Shown: one piece after another, positions 61,034 through 64,000 of the stretch | Numbering within the stretch: position 1 is the stretch's first letter | Layout of the letters: every line of letters starts with the position of its first letter | From: Methylocapsa aurea | GTDB taxonomy: Bacteria > Pseudomonadota > Alphaproteobacteria > Rhizobiales > Beijerinckiaceae | Direction of reading: 5' to 3' | Length of the DNA: 64,000 nucleotides | Assembly: GCF_000746085.1 (NCBI RefSeq) | Contig: NZ_JQKO01000004.1 | Coordinates: 62,001 to 126,000, forward strand | Translations under genes and position numbers: made by a program | Notes under the pieces: generated by a model | Databases searched by the model: none | What the model was told of the DNA's origin: nothing | What the model saw: the letters and a program-made list of their open reading frames with translations, nothing else

Positions 61034-62253
61034 TCGGATTGGTTTTCGAAAAGGAGCCAACTCTGGCGCGGCGAGACTTGATCGATGTCGGCCGCGGGAA
61101 GAAAGGAACGGCCCCCGGCCTCGTTCCTGCGCTGGCTTGCGCCATCACGACCGTTTCGATTGTCGGCGTCGGGCTGTCCCTGACGATGGCGCTGATTGCG
61201 GTGCGCCTCGGGGAACAAGGTTACAGCGCGCGGGCGATCGGGCTGAACCCGGCCGCGGCGGGCCTCGCGACCCTGGTCGGGGCCGCCTTCGTTCCGGCCT
61301 GGGCCCGGCTGGTTGGGGTCAAGCGGCTGCTTTTCCTGGCGCTCCTGGTCTGCGGCCTCAGTCTCGCCGCCATGGCCCTGACCGACGACTACTGGGCCTG
61401 GCTCGCAATTCGCGCCGTCTTCGGCGCCGCGCTGACCGCGCTTTTCGTCGTCAGCGAATATTGGATCAATGCGATAGCGCCGCCCAACCGGCGCGGCTTC
61501 GTCATCGGGATTTATGCGGCGAGCGTCGCCTTGGGCTTTGGCGTCGGGCCCTTGATCCTGACCCTCGTCGGGACCGCGAGCGCCGCGCCGTTCATCGCCG
61601 CCATCGCGCTTTTCGCCGCAGCGGCCCTGCCGATTATTCTGGGCAGCGGCGCCGAGCCTGAAATCAAGCGCGCGCCCTCGGTTCCGGTGCTCGGCTTTCT
61701 CCTTGGCGCGCCCGTCGCCACCCTCGCCGGCTTGGCGCATGGCGCGATCGAGACGGCCAGCATGGGCCTGCTTCCCGTCTATGCGCTGCGCGCCGGCCGG
61801 ACCGCAGAGATCGGGGCCATGCTCGTCGCTCTGTTCGCCCTGGGCAATGTTCTCTTTCAGCTCCCGGTCGGCTTTATTTCGGACCTGATGGACCGGCGCA
61901 AATTATTGATATCCATCGCGCTGCTTGGCATTTTTGGCGCGCTCGCCCTGGCTTTTGTCCAAACCGACGGGTTTCTCTTATTCTGCGGCCTGCTCATCGT
62001 CTGGGGCGGGATCGTCGGCAGCCTCTACGCGGTCGCCCTCGCCCATCTCGGATCGCGCTATCACGGCGCCGACCTCGCCAGCGCCAATGCCGCCTTCATC
62101 ATGCTCTACTCGCTCGGCATGCTCGCCGGCCCGCCGGCCATGGGCTTGGGGATGGATATTTTCGGGCCGAACGGCTTTTTCTACGGCATCGCCGCGCTGC
62201 TAACGCTCTATCTCGGCGTAGTCTTGTGGCGAAGTCCGCGCGCGATTTCTTGA
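61030..62253 (+). CDS. Major facilitator superfamily transporter
   Basis: The 407-residue protein has twelve hydrophobic segments starting at LVPALACAITTVSIVGVGLS, and the loop-2/3-like LVGVKRLLFLALLVCG. A second-half motif FISDLMDRRKLLISIA matches the MFS loop signature. The pattern fits YcaD-type MFS permeases; the substrate is unknown. A GTG start overlaps the DUF983 stop, and a longer frame within that gene is not needed. Confidence 0.85.
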   Translation: MIGLVFEKEPTLARRDLIDVGRGKKGTAPGLVPALACAITTVSIVGVGLSLTMALIAVRLGEQGYSARAIGLNPAAAGLATLVGAAFVPAWARLVGVKRLLFLALLVCGLSLAAMALTDDYWAWLAIRAVFGAALTALFVVSEYWINAIAPPNRRGFVIGIYAASVALGFGVGPLILTLVGTASAAPFIAAIALFAAAALPIILGSGAEPEIKRAPSVPVLGFLLGAPVATLAGLAHGAIETASMGLLPVYALRAGRTAEIGAMLVALFALGNVLFQLPVGFISDLMDRRKLLISIALLGIFGALALAFVQTDGFLLFCGLLIVWGGIVGSLYAVALAHLGSRYHGADLASANAAFIMLYSLGMLAGPPAMGLGMDIFGPNGFFYGIAALLTLYLGVVLWRSPRAIS

Positions 62254-62351
62254 CAAGCGAGGCGCGATCACTATGGTCGCGGCTTTCCCGATTATCCTCG
62301 AGCCATGGGCTCGGGCTGCGAGCCTTGCGCCGCATCTGAAGGACGAATGAG

Positions 62352-62519
62352 ATGGCCAAGGCCGCAATGATCAAGATCAAGCTCCTGTCCACGGCGGACA
62401 CGGGCTATTTCTATGTGACCAAGAAGAACGCCCGGACCAAGACGGAAAAGCTGGCGTTCAAGAAATATGATCCGGTCGTGCGCAAGCACGTCGAGTTCAA
62501 AGAGACCAAGATCAAGTAG
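62352..62519 (+). CDS. rpmG: 50S ribosomal protein L33
   Basis: The 55-residue protein begins [20 protein letters not shown] and contains [14 protein letters not shown] and [13 protein letters not shown], the bacterial L33 pattern without the zinc-binding cysteines. The length is typical for alphaproteobacteria. GAATGAG precedes the ATG. A hairpin CGAGCC/GGCTCG lies upstream at 62299-62313. Confidence 0.95.
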   Translation: MAKAAMIKIKLLSTADTGYFYVTKKNARTKTEKLAFKKYDPVVRKHVEFKETKIK

Positions 62520-62533
62520 GCTCAGGCGCTTTG

Positions 62534-62555
62534 GAGCATGTCTTTCGACATGCTC
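62534..62555 (+). terminator. Hairpin downstream of rpmG
   Basis: Arms GAGCATGTC and GACATGCTC flank TTTC, 15 bp after the rpmG stop. There is no strong T run; it resembles the short intergenic palindromes seen elsewhere in the core part. Confidence 0.6.
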
Positions 62556-62599
62556 TCTATCGCGTTGTATTAACGCATGACATCAAAAGCTTTTTGGGG

Positions 62600-63340
62600 T
62601 CAGGCTCCCCAGAAACAGCGCTTGGCGAGTTCCGCCAGATAAGCGCCTCGCGCCTGCGGCAAGCCTTGCCCGCGCGGGCCGAACAGATCGCGCATCAGGA
62701 AAAACTCCGTTAGCCGGAACCCGTCCCGGATGTCGTCCGGCGGCGGGCTTTGCATTGGGATTTCATCGCGCAGAAAGGCCGGAAGCGGCAGAAGCCGGCT
62801 CCGATAGGGCTCGCCCGCCGACAATGAGACCGCGCGCCCGGATTTCGGCGACACATAGGCGAGATCGGTTGCGGCTCCCGTCGCCGCGCAGCGCGCGAGA
62901 TCGAGGCCAAACCCGGTTTCCGCCAAAACTTCGACTTCGAACCGCACGAGAAGCGGCGGCAGCTCGTTGGCATCGTCGATATGATCGGCGATTCGCACCG
63001 CCGTCTCGAACAGCGCGGGGTGCGGATCGCGCTCCGCGACAAGGCGCAGCAAGGCGGCGACGAGACCCAGCCCATGAAGGGCCTCCGCGCTCGCCATCAG
63101 CCGGGCGGCGCGCAATTTGGTCGGCTCGACCGCAAAGGTTCCAAGCTGCTCGTCGAGCCGCGCGCGCCAGACCAGCTCGGCATTATTCCCTGCTTGCAGA
63201 AAAGGCTGCATCCGGCGCGACCGGCCGCCCCTGACAAGACCAAGATGGCGCCCGTGGGCGCGGGTCATCGCCTCGACGATGACACTCGTCTCGCCATATT
63301 TCTTCACGCCGATGATGAGGCCTTCGTCCCGCCATTCCAT
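62600..63340 (-). CDS. recO: DNA repair protein RecO
   Basis: The 246-residue protein has the N-terminal OB-fold (WRDEGLIIGVKKYGETSVIVEAMT, then GLVRGG) and a helical C-terminal domain with LPPLLVRFEVEVLAETGFGL. It loads RecA with RecR on SSB-coated DNA. It is full length and convergent with rpmG. Confidence 0.95.
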   Translation of the reverse strand: MEWRDEGLIIGVKKYGETSVIVEAMTRAHGRHLGLVRGGRSRRMQPFLQAGNNAELVWRARLDEQLGTFAVEPTKLRAARLMASAEALHGLGLVAALLRLVAERDPHPALFETAVRIADHIDDANELPPLLVRFEVEVLAETGFGLDLARCAATGAATDLAYVSPKSGRAVSLSAGEPYRSRLLPLPAFLRDEIPMQSPPPDDIRDGFRLTEFFLMRDLFGPRGQGLPQARGAYLAELAKRCFWGA

Positions 63341-63421
63341 AAGGCGGAGTCTACCCTGATTTCTCCGCCGCAGGGAGGAGTGGGCGCTTCTTCGGGTCGC
63401 GCGTGAGTCCCCAGAACAGAA

Positions 63422-64000
63422 TCAGGGAATTAGCACTGTCGCGCCAGTCGTCTCCCGGCCCTCCAGGGCGCGATGGACATTCACGACCTCATCCAGCGGA
63501 AACGCGGCGCGCAACGGAATTTCGACGGCGCCGCTCGAGACCGCGCGAAACAGGTCTCGCGCCATTTTTTTGAGATCCTCGCGTTTCTCGGCATAAGTGT
63601 GGAGCGAAGGCCGCGTGGCGAAAAGCGAGCCCTTGGACGACAGCAGGCCCAGGTTAAAAGCCTCGATCTGACCGGAGGCCGAGCCAAAGCTGACAAACAT
63701 CCCAAGCGGCCGGATGCAATCGAGCGAGGCTGGAAAGGTCGCCTTGCCGACCCCGTCATAGACGACGTCGCAGAGCTGGCCCTTGGTGATCTCCTTGACG
63801 CGCGCGGCGAAATCCTCCTCGCGATAGAGTATTGTGTGCTTGGCGCCGGCCTTTTTGGCGAGCTTGGCTTTTTCCGGCGAGCCGACCGTGCCGATCACTG
63901 TTGCTCCGAGCGCCCTCGCCCATTGGCAGAGGATGAGGCCGACGCCGCCGGCCGCCGCGTGCACGAGAATCGTATCGCCCGGCTTCACCTTGAAGGTCCG
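63422..64000 (-). CDS. Quinone oxidoreductase / zinc-type alcohol dehydrogenase (partial)
   Basis: The frame continues past the right edge, so the N terminus is missing. The visible 192 residues carry the NADPH-binding VHAAAGGVGLILCQWARALGA, YDGVGKATFPASLDCIRPLG and the C-terminal GRETTGATVLIP, which match QOR-type medium-chain reductases. This class reduces quinones or enones and has no zinc. Confidence 0.9.
   Translation of the reverse strand, partial: RTFKVKPGDTILVHAAAGGVGLILCQWARALGATVIGTVGSPEKAKLAKKAGAKHTILYREEDFAARVKEITKGQLCDVVYDGVGKATFPASLDCIRPLGMFVSFGSASGQIEAFNLGLLSSKGSLFATRPSLHTYAEKREDLKKMARDLFRAVSSGAVEIPLRAAFPLDEVVNVHRALEGRETTGATVLIP

Overview
The window looks like chromosome of a high-GC alphaproteobacterium of the Rhizobiales, most simply of Beijerinckiaceae or Methylocystaceae type. 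This is an inference from gene content and style: gltB/gltD, a class III alcohol dehydrogenase next to S-formylglutathione hydrolase, two L,D-transpeptidases, a ROSE-like heat-shock leader, and Rhizobiales-type palindromic intergenic repeats. No 16S rRNA is present to settle it.

Positions 1 to about 29,050 are accessory DNA. Positions 1-22,448 are the right part of an integrative mobilizable or conjugative element. It carries an oriT-like inverted-repeat region, MobC and a MobA/VirD2-type relaxase, a VirD4/TraG coupling protein with a membrane-anchored J-domain partner, an ArdC antirestriction protein, a SprT-like protease, four toxin-antitoxin modules (two are close paralogues), several small secreted proteins, a putative excisionase and a tyrosine integrase. 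It ends 25 bp after the integrase in a 50-nt 3' fragment of tRNA-Pro(GGG), so the intact tRNA-Pro and the other end should lie left of the window. No type IV secretion channel genes are seen.

Positions 22,449-29,050 form a second, smaller island. It holds one large SMC/Rad50-like ATPase that ends in two tandem LexA/S24-fold domains, the second with an apparent Ser/Lys dyad; a 55-codon gene; and a large serine recombinase whose last codons run into the 3' end of tRNA-Met(CAU).

Positions 29,083-64,000 are core chromosome: an SGNH hydrolase, two L,D-transpeptidases, glutamate synthase, a threonine aldolase, Hsp20, a lysophospholipase-like hydrolase, glutathione-dependent formaldehyde oxidation, an ethylene-receptor-like histidine kinase with two receiver proteins, dprA/plsY, pyrB with a pyrC-type gene that lacks the HxH metal motif, dps, topA-rnr-DUF983-MFS, rpmG, recO and a quinone oxidoreductase cut by the window edge. 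Intergenic spaces here carry several members of one palindromic repeat family.

The best candidates for new biology are the ATPase-LexA fusion, an 80-residue protein resembling the T7-loop segment of FtsZ, and the ethylene-receptor-like kinase. Function statements rest on motif recognition by eye; no database search was run.
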